Positions 1 to 9,206 are shown, counted from the stretch's first letter. The stretch is 64,000 nucleotides of DNA from Lepidurus packardi (GCA_023053545.1 JAKZAN010000078.1:1-64000); one strand, 5' to 3'. Numbers and translations: made by a program. Notes: generated by a model from the sequence alone, not told the origin.

Positions 1-162
1 TTTGCGGGTCTTTCGTATATTTTGAATATCGTTGACGCCAATGTGGATGCACACCTGATGCAGTTCAATGTTAATGACAAACTGACAATCGGGCCTGAAA
101 TTTATCAAAATGATTTCAATTACAAACCCAATATGGGACTGACAATAAATTATAAATTCTAA
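1..162 (+). CDS. DUF5683 domain protein, C-terminal end only
   Basis: The window opens inside a reading frame that stays open from base 1 to a TAA at 160-162. It encodes about 53 residues ending in PNMGLTINYKF. The segment NIVDANVDAHLMQFNVND is characteristic of the C-terminus of DUF5683 proteins, small membrane proteins of unknown function that in flavobacteria lie between parB and dapB. The stop overlaps the dapB start by one base (TAATG), so the two are almost certainly cotranscribed and translationally coupled. The N-terminus lies outside the window. The family call rests on the short tail plus gene order. Confidence 0.7.
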   Translation, partial: FAGLSYILNIVDANVDAHLMQFNVNDKLTIGPEIYQNDFNYKPNMGLTINYKF

Positions 163-860
163 TGAAAATAGCTTTATTAGGGTATGGAAAAATGGGGAAA
201 GCAATCGAAAAAATTGCTTTGATGCATGGGCATGAAATTGTGCTTCGTAAAACTACCGAAAATTCGTTTGATGGATTAGATCGTGCAGATGTTGCAATTG
301 ATTTTAGCGTTCCCACAGCCGCTGTTACCAACATACAAACTTGTCTTACAAATGGCATTCCAGTCGTATCAGGAACAACAGGATGGTTAGTTGACTATCC
401 GTTAATGACTGCGCTTTGTGAATCACAAAACGGGGCGTTTATTTACGGATCAAACTTTAGTTTGGGCGTAAATTTATTCTTTGAACTGAATCAAAAGTTA
501 TCACAATTAATGGCAAAATTTCCGCAATATTCAGTTTCGATGCAGGAAATACACCATACACAGAAATTAGATGCGCCAAGCGGCACTGCGATTTCATTAG
601 CCAAAGACATCATTGAAAGCTCAGACTATTCAAGTTGGGCATTAGACAATGCAAAATCTGATGAAATTCTAATCGATGCACAACGCATCGAAAATGTTCC
701 CGGAACGCATTCTGTTTATTATGAGTCAACGATTGATACAATTGAAATTAAACACACAGCCCACAGCCGAGAAGGATTTGCGATAGGTGCTGTTATGGCC
801 GCAGAATGGCTTGTAGGTAAAACAGGCGTTTTCACGATGAAAGACGTTTTAGATATATAA
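162..860 (+). CDS. dapB: 4-hydroxy-tetrahydrodipicolinate reductase
   Basis: DapB reduces the DapA product to tetrahydrodipicolinate in the diaminopimelate/lysine pathway, supplying peptidoglycan cross-links. The 232-residue protein is near the normal length. It shows the N-terminal Rossmann motif GYGKMGK (about residues 7-13), the SGTTGW segment, and the substrate-binding signature EIHHTQKLDAPSGTA. The start is fixed by the one-base overlap with the upstream DUF5683 stop and by the immediate onset of the Rossmann strand. The gene is second in a same-strand run DUF5683-dapB-lepB-wbqC. Family assignment is secure. Confidence 0.97.
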   Translation: MKIALLGYGKMGKAIEKIALMHGHEIVLRKTTENSFDGLDRADVAIDFSVPTAAVTNIQTCLTNGIPVVSGTTGWLVDYPLMTALCESQNGAFIYGSNFSLGVNLFFELNQKLSQLMAKFPQYSVSMQEIHHTQKLDAPSGTAISLAKDIIESSDYSSWALDNAKSDEILIDAQRIENVPGTHSVYYESTIDTIEIKHTAHSREGFAIGAVMAAEWLVGKTGVFTMKDVLDI

Positions 861-890
861 ATATAGTTACAAAAACTCAATAATAATAGT

Positions 891-2432
891 ATGACATTAG
901 CACATTGGTTGATCTTATTTCTAATTGTTCAAGTGATTCATTTTGCAGGAACTTGGAAATTGTATGAAGCTGCAGGACGAAAACGTTGGGAAGCTATAAT
1001 TCCGATTTATAACGCAATTGTTCTGATGGACATTATTGGGCGACCAAAATGGTGGACAATCTTATTGTTTGTGCCTGTTGTCAATTTAATTATGTTCCCT
1101 GTCATATGGGTAGAAACGCTGCGCGTATTTGGTAAAAATACTACTAGCGATACGGTTTTAGGTGTAGCTACTTTTGGTTTTTATATTTACTACGTAAATT
1201 ATACGCAACCACTAAACTACGTTACAGATCGCAGTTTAACGCCCCAATCAAAATCTGGAGAAACAGTTTCATCACTGCTATTCGCCATTATTGTGGCTAC
1301 ATTGGTGCACACTTATGTGATGCAACCCTATACTATTCCAACATCATCGCTAGAAAAATCTTTACTCGTTGGTGATTTCTTGTTCGTAAGCAAGTTTAAT
1401 TACGGCGCTCGAACACCGATGACATCAGTCGCGGCGCCAATGTTTCACGACACCCTGCCTGTTGTTCATGTAAAATCATACACGAAATGGCCCCAACTGC
1501 CCTATTTTAGATTTCCAGGAATTGAAGACGTGCACCGAAATGATATCGTTGTTTTTAATTGGCCAGTAGATACTGTGTACCAATTTTTTGATCGTTCGAA
1601 CCGAAAAGCTGACAAACCAATCGATAAAAAATCGAACTATGTGAAACGCTGCGTGGGCGCACCAGGCGATACGCTATCTGTTCGGGATGGATTTGTGTAT
1701 ATAGACAGCAAGAAATTAGTACTCCCAGAACGTGCAAAACCACAATATTCCTATATTGTAACTACGGACGGGAGCGCACTTGATGGCAACTATTTAATGA
1801 CAGAATTGCAAGTAACAGACCGCATATACCAACAAGATCAAAACACCTATATTTTTTCTGCTTTAACAGAAGAATCAGCTGCTAGATTGGGTAACAATCC
1901 AATTGTAAAATCTGTTACACGAAACGTATCCAATACCGTAGACCGCACCATTTTCCCCTACTCAAAAGATTGGAACGTTGATAATTTAGGACCTATTTAC
2001 ATACCAAAAGCTGGTAGCAAAGTGGCGCTTAATGCTGAAACCATTCCCTTCTACAAAAGGGTTATTACTGAATATGAAGGAAACGAACTGCAGGTAAATG
2101 GCGATGAAATTCGCATTAACGGCAAAATCGCAAAATCTTATACGTTTCAGCAGAATTACTACTGGATGATGGGCGACAATAGACACAACTCTGAAGACAG
2201 CCGATATTGGGGTTTTGTTCCAGCAGATCACATCGTTGGAAAGCCAGTTTTTATCTGGATGAGCTGGGATTCAAATGCTAGTGGTTTCAAAAAAATTCGC
2301 TGGGAACGATTGTTTACAACGGTTGGTGGCGAAGGAAAATCAGTATCTTATTTGAATTTCTTTTTGATCGCTTTGGCTGTATATTTTGGAATTGATTTTT
2401 ATCTTAAGAAGAAAAAATCGAAAGAAAGCTAG
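891..2432 (+). CDS. lepB: Signal peptidase I with N-terminal DUF5684-like membrane region
   Basis: Type I signal peptidase (family S26) cleaves secretory signal peptides at the outer face of the inner membrane. The 513-residue protein begins with a hydrophobic multi-span segment (about residues 1-110) resembling DUF5684, then a membrane anchor at about 127-142. The nucleophile region TSSLEKSL lies at 151-158, so the catalytic serine is Ser152 or Ser153. The general-base lysine is in YVKRCVGAPGD (Lys252). The conserved box GDNRHNSEDSR is at 428-438. A long insertion between the catalytic lysine and this box makes it longer than proteobacterial enzymes, as is usual in flavobacteria. A last hydrophobic segment near 480-495 is followed by a lysine tail. 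wbqC starts on the base after its stop. Confidence 0.95.
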   Translation: MTLAHWLILFLIVQVIHFAGTWKLYEAAGRKRWEAIIPIYNAIVLMDIIGRPKWWTILLFVPVVNLIMFPVIWVETLRVFGKNTTSDTVLGVATFGFYIYYVNYTQPLNYVTDRSLTPQSKSGETVSSLLFAIIVATLVHTYVMQPYTIPTSSLEKSLLVGDFLFVSKFNYGARTPMTSVAAPMFHDTLPVVHVKSYTKWPQLPYFRFPGIEDVHRNDIVVFNWPVDTVYQFFDRSNRKADKPIDKKSNYVKRCVGAPGDTLSVRDGFVYIDSKKLVLPERAKPQYSYIVTTDGSALDGNYLMTELQVTDRIYQQDQNTYIFSALTEESAARLGNNPIVKSVTRNVSNTVDRTIFPYSKDWNVDNLGPIYIPKAGSKVALNAETIPFYKRVITEYEGNELQVNGDEIRINGKIAKSYTFQQNYYWMMGDNRHNSEDSRYWGFVPADHIVGKPVFIWMSWDSNASGFKKIRWERLFTTVGGEGKSVSYLNFFLIALAVYFGIDFYLKKKKSKES

Positions 2433-3059
2433 ATGAATACGTTAATCTTGCCCACTTATTTTCCGTCTATTAGTCATTATGTAGTACTGTCGCAAGCAGA
2501 TTTGGTTACGCTTGAGGTAGAAGATCATTTTCAGAAGCAGACCAATCGGACAAGGATGTATATTTACAGCCCTAATGGTATTCAATTGCTAAACATTCCT
2601 GTCAAACACTCGAAACAGAACCGACAAAAAGCAAAAGATGTCCGTTTGGAAACAGCATTTGACTGGCAAAAACAGCATTTTAAATCGCTTGAAGCCGCCT
2701 ATCGTTCTTCGCCATTTTTCGAATATTTTGAAGATGCTATAAGTCCCATTTTTACGAAGAAGTATACTTTCTTATTAGACTTAAATTTGGATACTATGCA
2801 AGTGGTTTCTAAATGTTTGGGAATGAAAGCAACTTGGAATGAAACATCTGAATATCTTCATTCTAATGAACTGTTGACAGATTTTAGGTATTTAGCAAAC
2901 GGTAAAAAAGACAATACACAACTTGAATCTTATACGCAAGTTTTTGGTGATAAGCATGGCTTTATTAACAATCTTAGTATACTCGACTTATTGTTTAACG
3001 AAGGTCGATATGCGACTGATTATCTAAAAAAACAACCAATTCCGCTATTCAATCAATAA
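2433..3059 (+). CDS. WbqC family protein
   Basis: A 208-residue protein of the WbqC-like family. Members are often found with polysaccharide or O-antigen genes, but the biochemical role is not established. The N-terminal segment LPTYFPSISHYVVLSQAD and the following HFQKQTNRTRMYIYSPNG match the conserved start of the family. The ATG directly abuts the lepB stop codon, so it is the last gene of the dapB-lepB-wbqC run. Its 3' end overlaps the convergent EEP-family gene by 15 bases. No signal peptide or membrane segment is visible. Confidence 0.85.
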   Translation: MNTLILPTYFPSISHYVVLSQADLVTLEVEDHFQKQTNRTRMYIYSPNGIQLLNIPVKHSKQNRQKAKDVRLETAFDWQKQHFKSLEAAYRSSPFFEYFEDAISPIFTKKYTFLLDLNLDTMQVVSKCLGMKATWNETSEYLHSNELLTDFRYLANGKKDNTQLESYTQVFGDKHGFINNLSILDLLFNEGRYATDYLKKQPIPLFNQ

Positions 3060-4091
3060 TCTGGTCATTATTGGGTAGTGATCTGATTTTTCGAACTCAG
3101 GAAAGTTCTTAAAGTGAAGCACCTTCATTTTCGCGTCTGCAAAAATATAGTCAATTCGAGCTGGATAGTACCTAAAATGATAGGTTTGTCCGAAGCCCTT
3201 TCCGCCTTCTTCAAATGTATCATTCAATTTGCCACGAATACTTCGATACACATATGAAAAAGCGCTGTTGTTCATATCACCACAGATTATTATAGGATAT
3301 GGCGACTCTTTTTTGTGATTTTTGATGATTTCAGCCTGCAATTGCTGCCGCTTGAACGCCCTGCTAATTCGGCGAAAAATCATTTCAGAACGGCGTTTAT
3401 CAATTCCATTTAGATCTTGATTTATTTCGTCAACATCCGGTGTAATCTTAATCGATTCCAAGTGCATGCTATACACACGAATAGTATCTATACCCTTCTT
3501 GATATCAGCGTAAACCACATTATTATTGGATTTTGGAAATTGCAATCGTCCTTGATCTATAATTTTAAATTTTGAAAAAATGGCATTTCCGGTTTTGATT
3601 TTATTTCCTTCCATCAAAACATGTTGAAAAGGATAAGCCTTTAAATCAATATTTGCGGCCGTAGAATATTCCTGAAGACACAAAATATCAGGATTTTCCT
3701 GATTGATAAAATCCCGTATATCGTCTGGTATGTTTTCATTTGACAGCCATTTAAAAAGGTTGAACAACCGCACGTTATAGCTCATGACCGTAAAATCCTT
3801 TTCGACTTCAGGAAAATTTGCTTCAGAAAACTTATAAAATTTATTGATAAAAGTAATTCCCATCAACAATACCACTCCTGAAAGAAGCAGCTGTTTTTTG
3901 ATTTGCAGACACCAAAAAATAAAAAACAATCCGTTTAAGATTAAAAAAAGGGGCAAAAACAGCGTCAATACCGACAAAAAAGGAAATAATTTGGGAGCCA
4001 GAAAAGGCAAGACGTATGCAATAAAGGTCAATACAGCAACTACTATATTGAAGAAGAACATTGTTTTATTGAACCAGGACAATTGTTTCAT
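3045..4091 (-). CDS. Endonuclease/exonuclease/phosphatase family protein
   Basis: A 348-residue membrane-anchored metal-dependent hydrolase. About 90 N-terminal residues contain three hydrophobic segments, followed by the EEP (DNase I-like) domain. Catalytic motifs are visible in order: MSYNVRLFN, the metal-binding Glu in CLQEYS, Asp/Asn in ICGDMNNSAF, ARIDYIF, and the C-terminal His in KSDHYPIM. The true substrate (nucleic acid, sugar phosphate or lipid phosphate) cannot be read from sequence. The gene lies 3 bases downstream of the first rhomboid gene on the same strand and forms the end of the mutL-rhomboid-rhomboid-EEP run. Its 3' end overlaps wbqC. Confidence 0.9.
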   Translation of the reverse strand: MKQLSWFNKTMFFFNIVVAVLTFIAYVLPFLAPKLFPFLSVLTLFLPLFLILNGLFFIFWCLQIKKQLLLSGVVLLMGITFINKFYKFSEANFPEVEKDFTVMSYNVRLFNLFKWLSNENIPDDIRDFINQENPDILCLQEYSTAANIDLKAYPFQHVLMEGNKIKTGNAIFSKFKIIDQGRLQFPKSNNNVVYADIKKGIDTIRVYSMHLESIKITPDVDEINQDLNGIDKRRSEMIFRRISRAFKRQQLQAEIIKNHKKESPYPIIICGDMNNSAFSYVYRSIRGKLNDTFEEGGKGFGQTYHFRYYPARIDYIFADAKMKVLHFKNFPEFEKSDHYPIMTRLLIE

Positions 4092-4094
4092 AGT

Positions 4095-4958
4095 TTATTC
4101 TTTGCCTGCTCTGAATAGAAAATCTTTCTCTTCTTTGCTTAGGCTTTCGTATCCAGAACGTCCAATTTTATCTAAAATTTCATCAATTTGTTGTTGTTGC
4201 TTGCTTTTGGTAACAATTTTTGAAATACGTGTTGTTTTTGGAATGGTCGTTTTGTGTACAGTTCGTAGGGATGATTTTTTTTGAAATGTAATATTAGAAA
4301 AATAATCTGAAATTGAAGTAATAATACGACTAAAATCTTTTCCCTGCTTAAGCGATTTTACATACATAAATCCAAACAAAGCGCCGGCCAAATGTGCAAT
4401 GTGTCCACCTGTGTTTTCGGCTAAAATGTATAGTAGGTCTAATAAAATAACAACTGCGGCAAAATGCCACAAGCGCACATTGCCCACCAGCAAAAGCCTG
4501 ATATTCATATTTGGCGCAAAAGTAGCAGTAGCAAATAGAACGGCCATAATTGCGCCAGAAGCCCCTACTATTTTGGATGAAAGTCCCAAAATATAGTAGC
4601 CCCCAACGAAAGCCAATCCTGCAAAAATAGCTGCTAAAACATACATCCCAAATAACTGCTTCTGCGTAAAAAAAGTCAGAAATAACCGTCCTGAAAAATT
4701 AAGAACAATCATATTAAACAACAAATGCAGAAACCCTGAATGCATAAAAGAATACGACAAAAGCGTCCAAGGCCTAAAAGCAAGAATTTGAACTTCAGAC
4801 GATAAGACTAAATAGTCTGGAAGCAAAAATTGTCCGAAGCGAAAATTATAAAAGAAAATTATCGACACGAAAAAAGCGCCCACATTCGCATAGATCAACC
4901 GTGCCGTGACATCACTTGATTGCAATTGGTATTTAATATCGTTAATAATATTTCCCAT
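4095..4958 (-). CDS. Rhomboid family intramembrane serine protease with C-terminal extension
   Basis: A 287-residue rhomboid. Rhomboids cut transmembrane segments of membrane proteins using a Ser-His dyad inside the bilayer. The serine is in GASGAIMAVLFA and the histidine in HIAHLAGALFG, with several hydrophobic segments before and between them. After the membrane core there is a basic, glutamine-rich linker and a short C-terminal module (DEILDKIGRSGYESLSKEE) resembling the DUF6576 domain seen behind rhomboids in flavobacteria. It lies 6 bases downstream of a second rhomboid gene, so the two are a tandem paralogous pair in one transcription unit. Substrates are unknown. Confidence 0.93.
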   Translation of the reverse strand: MGNIINDIKYQLQSSDVTARLIYANVGAFFVSIIFFYNFRFGQFLLPDYLVLSSEVQILAFRPWTLLSYSFMHSGFLHLLFNMIVLNFSGRLFLTFFTQKQLFGMYVLAAIFAGLAFVGGYYILGLSSKIVGASGAIMAVLFATATFAPNMNIRLLLVGNVRLWHFAAVVILLDLLYILAENTGGHIAHLAGALFGFMYVKSLKQGKDFSRIITSISDYFSNITFQKKSSLRTVHKTTIPKTTRISKIVTKSKQQQQIDEILDKIGRSGYESLSKEEKDFLFRAGKE

Positions 4959-4964
4959 AAATAA

Positions 4965-5777
4965 TTAATTCCAACGGTTTGATTTGAATTGATTGTTCTT
5001 CCAAATCCACATCATTATAAACCCTACAATTGCACCTCCAATATGCGCAAAATGCGCAACACCTGAACTTCCTCCAAAAATAGATTTTCCTGAAACCCCT
5101 AAAAATAAATCGATTAGCAACAAACCAGGTACAAAATATTTGGCCTTAATGGGAACAGGTACAAAAATAAGCATTAGTCCTAGATTTGGAAACATAAAAG
5201 CAAAAGCCACTAACAACCCATATATTGCTCCAGAAGCACCAAGCATTGGCACTTGAATGTCTTGAGCTGCTCGAAACAATGCATTGAAATTTTGTTCGGT
5301 TAGCAAACCCACCTTATTACTAGCACGCAGCAAAGGTTCTATTTCTTTACCAAAAAGATCTTGTCGGTAATACGTCCCATCTGAAATAGTTGCGTTTAGA
5401 ATTTGATGCAATACGTCGGAAGGCAAGTTTAAAGTAGCTGCTGATTGAAGTGTTTGCTGCACTTCCCAGTAATTTATTCCCATTTGTAGCGCTGCGGCAC
5501 CAAGTCCGCAGGACACATAGAAAAACAAGAATTTTGAACCGCCCCACATTTGCTCCAATGCTGAACCAAAAGAATACAAAGCAAACATATTAAAGGCAAG
5601 ATGCATAATGCCACCGTGCATAAACATATGGGAAATGGGCTGCCAGGCTCGAAAGTAATTACTTTGAAACGAATACAAAGCAAAATATTCCAATGCTTGC
5701 GGCACTACTTGAGTACCGATAAAAAACAACACATTAATTATCAATAACTGCTTAACAGTTGGCGTGATATTCATCAT
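4965..5777 (-). CDS. Rhomboid family intramembrane serine protease
   Basis: A second rhomboid, 270 residues, with the serine motif GASGAIYGLLVAF and the histidine motif HFAHIGGAIVGF. The early HMFMHGGIMHLAFNM segment is the classic loop-helix of the family. An insertion of about 60 residues between the first membrane segments and the serine motif is soluble in character. The start overlaps the mutL stop by 4 bases (ATGA), which indicates translational coupling. Two adjacent methionines begin the frame and either could be used. The pairing of two rhomboids behind mutL is common in flavobacteria but no functional link is known. Confidence 0.93.
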   Translation of the reverse strand: MMNITPTVKQLLIINVLFFIGTQVVPQALEYFALYSFQSNYFRAWQPISHMFMHGGIMHLAFNMFALYSFGSALEQMWGGSKFLFFYVSCGLGAAALQMGINYWEVQQTLQSAATLNLPSDVLHQILNATISDGTYYRQDLFGKEIEPLLRASNKVGLLTEQNFNALFRAAQDIQVPMLGASGAIYGLLVAFAFMFPNLGLMLIFVPVPIKAKYFVPGLLLIDLFLGVSGKSIFGGSSGVAHFAHIGGAIVGFIMMWIWKNNQFKSNRWN

Positions 5778-7630
5778 AAGGCAAACTTTTTATCTAAATC
5801 TTCAACCCGCATCGTAATAAAAGTTGGTTTTTGAAATGGTGAAACATTTGGTTCTTTGCATGCAAAAAGGCCGTTCACGAGATTTTCCTGTTCCTTTTCC
5901 GTTAGGTAGGTACCTGTTTTCACGGCTAAGCTTCGGGCCATCGACTTGGCAATTAAGTCGTTTTGACTCCAGCTTGATTCTGGAATACCTTTATCGAGGT
6001 CGTTTATTAGCTCTTCCAGCAATATCGAAACTTCACTTTCGGTTACGTTTACCGGCACGCCAGAAATCACGACATGCTGCTGTGGTGCATCATCAAAAAC
6101 AAAACCAACTGTTGAAAGGCTTGGCTTTAGTTCATTGATTAATGCAATTTCCTGTGACGAATAATATAGATTTAAGGGAAATAGTAATTGCTGGCTGGCA
6201 GCTTGCTGAACTGTCATGCCTGTTAAAAACCCTTCATATAAAACGCGTTGGTGAGCCCTTTGCTGATCGACGATAACCATTCCGCTTTTGATTGGGCTGA
6301 CAATGTATTTTTTATGAATTTGATAGGTTCTGGTAACCGATTCAATTTCATCTGCATCATCAAAAAGCGCCGACGTAACAGCTTCATTTTCGAAGCGATG
6401 ATCGGTCATGACCGATTCCGTATCTTGTTTGAGTCCGACATATAATCCTTCCCAAGAATTATTTTCAGTACGGCGATCATAATGCCCAGAGAATCCTGCT
6501 GGAACACGCGGTTTCTGCTCGCTTGCAAACGGATTATAGGTTTGATCGAACTCTATCGTAGGGATTTCTGCTGCCACATCTTTATATGCATATGGCGTAT
6601 CTAGATTGGGATCCCGTTCGAAATCCAAGACTGGGGCGACGTTAAACTGGCCAAGGCTGTGCTTGACCGAAGCGCGCAAGATTGCATAGAGCGCATGTTC
6701 ATCGTCAAATTTGATTTCTGTCTTTGTGGGATGTATGTTAATATCGATTGTATGCGGCGGTACTTCAAGGTAAATAAAGTATGCCGGTTGACAGCCATCT
6801 TTCAACAAGCCTTCATAGGCTGCCATAATTGCGTGGTGCAAATAGCCGCTTTTGATGAATCGGTTGTTGACAAAAAAGAATTGTTCGCCACGGTTTTTCT
6901 TGGCAAATTCTGGTTTGGTGACAAATCCCTGAATCGATACAATTTCAGTATCTTCTTGAATGGGCACCAATTTCTCGTTGGTTTTTCCCGCAAATAGGTT
7001 TACAATTCGTTGGCGTTGGTTTGACTGTGGCAAATTAAACGTTTCGCTTCCGTTGTGATACATCGTAAAGTGAATGTTTGGATGTGCCAAAGCAATCCTT
7101 TGGAATTCGTCGATAATGTGGCGCAGTTCTACTATTTCCGATTTCAAAAAATTACGGCGCGCTGGTATGTTAAAAAAGAGATTTTTGATTGCGAACGACG
7201 TGCCCTTTGGCAATACTGCTACTTCCTGCGAAGTAAATTTACTGCCTTCCACAATGATGTGCGTACCCAATTCTTCTTGGTCTTGTCTTGTTTTGAGTTC
7301 GACATGTGCTATTGCTGCTATGGATGCTAATGCTTCTCCCCGAAAACCTTTGGTGCTCAGTGCAAACAAATCTTCTGCTTGTCTGATCTTAGAAGTTGCA
7401 TGCCTAGCGAAACACAATCTTGCATCTGTGACCGACATTCCTTGTCCGTTGTCGATGACTTGCACGAGCGATTTCCCGGCGTCTTTAATGATTAATTTTA
7501 TATCGGTGGCTTTTGCATCGACGGCGTTCTCCATTAGTTCTTTGACAACAGAAGCGGGTCGTTGCACTACTTCGCCTGCAGCTATTTGGTTGGCAACGTG
7601 GTCTGGAAGTAGTTGGATTATGCTGGACAT
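5774..7630 (-). CDS. mutL: DNA mismatch repair protein MutL
   Basis: MutL couples mismatch recognition by MutS to strand excision. The N-terminal GHKL ATPase domain is complete: LPDHVANQIAAGEV, DNGQGM and TKGFRGEAL are all present. A low-complexity linker separates it from the C-terminal dimerisation domain. I place the start at 7630 because family members begin MSSIIQLLPDHV; an in-frame ATG 33 bases upstream (7663) adds only non-conserved residues. This gives 618 residues. The endonuclease box of many MutL proteins (DQHA..E....E) reads DQQRAHQRVLYE here, so the usual His and first Glu are replaced. The gene overlaps the downstream rhomboid by 4 bases. Confidence 0.96.
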   Translation of the reverse strand: MSSIIQLLPDHVANQIAAGEVVQRPASVVKELMENAVDAKATDIKLIIKDAGKSLVQVIDNGQGMSVTDARLCFARHATSKIRQAEDLFALSTKGFRGEALASIAAIAHVELKTRQDQEELGTHIIVEGSKFTSQEVAVLPKGTSFAIKNLFFNIPARRNFLKSEIVELRHIIDEFQRIALAHPNIHFTMYHNGSETFNLPQSNQRQRIVNLFAGKTNEKLVPIQEDTEIVSIQGFVTKPEFAKKNRGEQFFFVNNRFIKSGYLHHAIMAAYEGLLKDGCQPAYFIYLEVPPHTIDINIHPTKTEIKFDDEHALYAILRASVKHSLGQFNVAPVLDFERDPNLDTPYAYKDVAAEIPTIEFDQTYNPFASEQKPRVPAGFSGHYDRRTENNSWEGLYVGLKQDTESVMTDHRFENEAVTSALFDDADEIESVTRTYQIHKKYIVSPIKSGMVIVDQQRAHQRVLYEGFLTGMTVQQAASQQLLFPLNLYYSSQEIALINELKPSLSTVGFVFDDAPQQHVVISGVPVNVTESEVSILLEELINDLDKGIPESSWSQNDLIAKSMARSLAVKTGTYLTEKEQENLVNGLFACKEPNVSPFQKPTFITMRVEDLDKKFAL

Positions 7631-7761
7631 TTGTGATTTTGATTGACTTTCAAAGTTACGCAATTTAATAAGAAACTGCGAACCCGAAAAAGGGGAAAAT
7701 ATTACAATTTATCTACACTTGATTTTCACTTTTATGGCTGAATTTAGTGCAGCGGTTTGAG

Positions 7762-7850
7762 TTAGGGATTGCAGTGGAAATCCTTTTTGCGACCTTTTGG
7801 GAGCAAAAAGATTGAAACGAAAAGCCCGACCCGCCTTTTTTTGGCGGGGA
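7762..7850 (+). repeat. Dispersed palindromic intergenic repeat, copy 1
   Basis: The mutL-ribH gap (7631-7855, where the two minus-strand genes are separated) holds copy 1 of a repeat found eight times in this window. Pattern: AGGGATTGCAGTGGAAATCC, then TTTTTGC...GCAAAAA as an inverted repeat, then GATTGAAACGAAAAGCCCG and a GC-rich tail that itself forms a small hairpin (CCGCC/GGCGG). Nothing else is apparent in this gap. Confidence 0.8.
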
Positions 7851-7855
7851 ACTCC

Positions 7856-8347
7856 CTAATTTGTTTTCTTGCGCAGGTTTGCCATTAGGATTGCGGCTAT
7901 TGCGGCTTCAGTGCCTTTGTTGCCGTGTTTACCGCCGCTTCGGTCGATTGATTGCTGCTCGTTGTTATCTGTTAAGAGGCAGAAAATTACAGGGACGTCG
8001 CCTTTAACGTTTAGGTCTTTGATGCCTTGTGTGACGCCTTCGCAGACATATTCGAAGTGCATGGTTTCGCCTTTAATGACGCAGCCGAGTGTGATTACTG
8101 CATCGACATTTTGGGTCTGGCTCATTTTTTTTGCGCCGTAAATAAGCTCAAAGCTTCCGGGAACGTCCCAGCGAATGATATTTTCGGGCAGGGCTCCGCA
8201 ATCTGTTAGCGCTGCGAAAGCGCCAGAAAAAAGGCCGTTCGTGATGTGGTCATTCCATGCAGAAACAACAATCCCAAACCGAAATTGCTTCGCGTTTGGG
8301 ATTGTTGTTTTATCGTATTCCGATAGATTCTTGTTAGCTGTAGCCAT
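7856..8347 (-). CDS. ribH: 6,7-dimethyl-8-ribityllumazine synthase
   Basis: RibH condenses 5-amino-6-ribitylamino-uracil with dihydroxybutanone phosphate in the penultimate step of riboflavin synthesis. It usually assembles into an icosahedral or pentameric particle. The 163-residue length is normal. Family motifs are VSAWNDHIT, WDVPGSFEL, the loop TLGCVIKGETMHFEYV containing the catalytic histidine, and the C-terminal GTEAAIAAILMANL. It lies 47 bases downstream of a TPR-protein gene on the same strand and is probably cotranscribed with it. I see no FMN riboswitch in front of it. Confidence 0.97.
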   Translation of the reverse strand: MATANKNLSEYDKTTIPNAKQFRFGIVVSAWNDHITNGLFSGAFAALTDCGALPENIIRWDVPGSFELIYGAKKMSQTQNVDAVITLGCVIKGETMHFEYVCEGVTQGIKDLNVKGDVPVIFCLLTDNNEQQSIDRSGGKHGNKGTEAAIAAILMANLRKKTN

Positions 8348-8394
8348 ACAATTCAGTACTTTATTTGGATTGCAAGTTGCCTTGCGTTTACTGA

Positions 8395-9177
8395 TTATTT
8401 CGCCGCAAGACCGATTAGCGCGTCGATGTTCATTGCCTCTGGCGCTGTTTCGTATTTGTCTTTAATTTCAGTGAAATATTTAGCTGCCTCTTCTTTTTGA
8501 CCTAATGCCAATGCAACTTGTCCTGCTTTTAGCAAGAAACGTGGCGATGTGAATTCGTTTTCGTTTGCTGAAGCTGCTTTTGTATAGTGCTCCAAAGCTT
8601 CTTTCAATTGATTTTTCTGTGCATAGCTGTCGCCGATTGCGCCGATTGCCAATACGCTTAAGAAAGTATCTTTTGAGTTGAATTTTTCCAAATGCGAGAT
8701 TGCGTCGTCAAATTTTCCGGTGTTTAGAAGTGAAATTCCTGCGTAGTAATGTGCAAGATTTCCAGCGTCTGTTCCTGAATATTCGTCGGCTATTTTTAGG
8801 AAACCAAACTTTCCTTCAGCACCATTCAGCGCAAGGTTGAAAAGTGAGTCACTTTTTACACCATCAACTGCTTGTTGAAAATTTTGTTGTGCGACAAACA
8901 TTTCGTCTGCAGCTTCGTTTTCTTTAGGCTCTACGATAAACCTTTGGTAAAGCAGGTATGCTACAGTTACTAACGCAATTGCAGAAAGTATGCCGATTAT
9001 ATATTTTTGATTTCTGGCTACCCATTCTTCCGTTTTAGAAGCACTCTCGTCCAATGAAGAAAAAACGCCTGCTGTTGTGCTGTCTTTTTCATCTACGTTG
9101 ATTGTGTCATCGATGAAATCTACATTTTCTTCTTTTTCCTTTGGAGTTCTATAACCTCTTTTATTGTACGTTGCCAT
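8395..9177 (-). CDS. Tetratricopeptide repeat membrane protein (YfgM-like)
   Basis: A 260-residue protein with a charged cytoplasmic N-terminus of about 58 residues, one membrane segment (IIGILSAIALVTVAYLLY, about 60-77) and a periplasmic region made of TPR-like helical pairs (LFNLALNGAEGKF, LAHYYAGISLLNTGKFDDA, GAIGDSYAQKNQLKEALEHY, LLKAGQVALALGQKEEAAKY). The layout resembles YfgM, an ancillary protein of the Sec translocon, but the function here is inference. It is the first gene of the pair with ribH. A -7 element lies at 9199-9206. Confidence 0.85.
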   Translation of the reverse strand: MATYNKRGYRTPKEKEENVDFIDDTINVDEKDSTTAGVFSSLDESASKTEEWVARNQKYIIGILSAIALVTVAYLLYQRFIVEPKENEAADEMFVAQQNFQQAVDGVKSDSLFNLALNGAEGKFGFLKIADEYSGTDAGNLAHYYAGISLLNTGKFDDAISHLEKFNSKDTFLSVLAIGAIGDSYAQKNQLKEALEHYTKAASANENEFTSPRFLLKAGQVALALGQKEEAAKYFTEIKDKYETAPEAMNIDALIGLAAK

Positions 9178-9198
9178 TTATTATAAATTAGTGAGCCG

Positions 9199-9206
9199 CA
9201 AAAATA
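9199..9206 (-). promoter_or_regulatory. -7 promoter element for the TPR-ribH unit
   Basis: Read on the minus strand this is TATTTTTG, a match to the Bacteroidota -7 consensus TAnnTTTG, 21 bases upstream of the TPR gene start. I see no clear -33 TTG at the usual distance, so the assignment is moderate. Confidence 0.45.

Noticed and set aside
7074-7646. 190-codon plus-strand ORF opposite mutL
   Set aside because: It is the antisense shadow of the strongly conserved MutL ATPase domain and has no family motif or promoter.
8348-8394. FMN riboswitch before ribH
   Set aside because: The gap is only 47 bases and has no conserved RFN elements.
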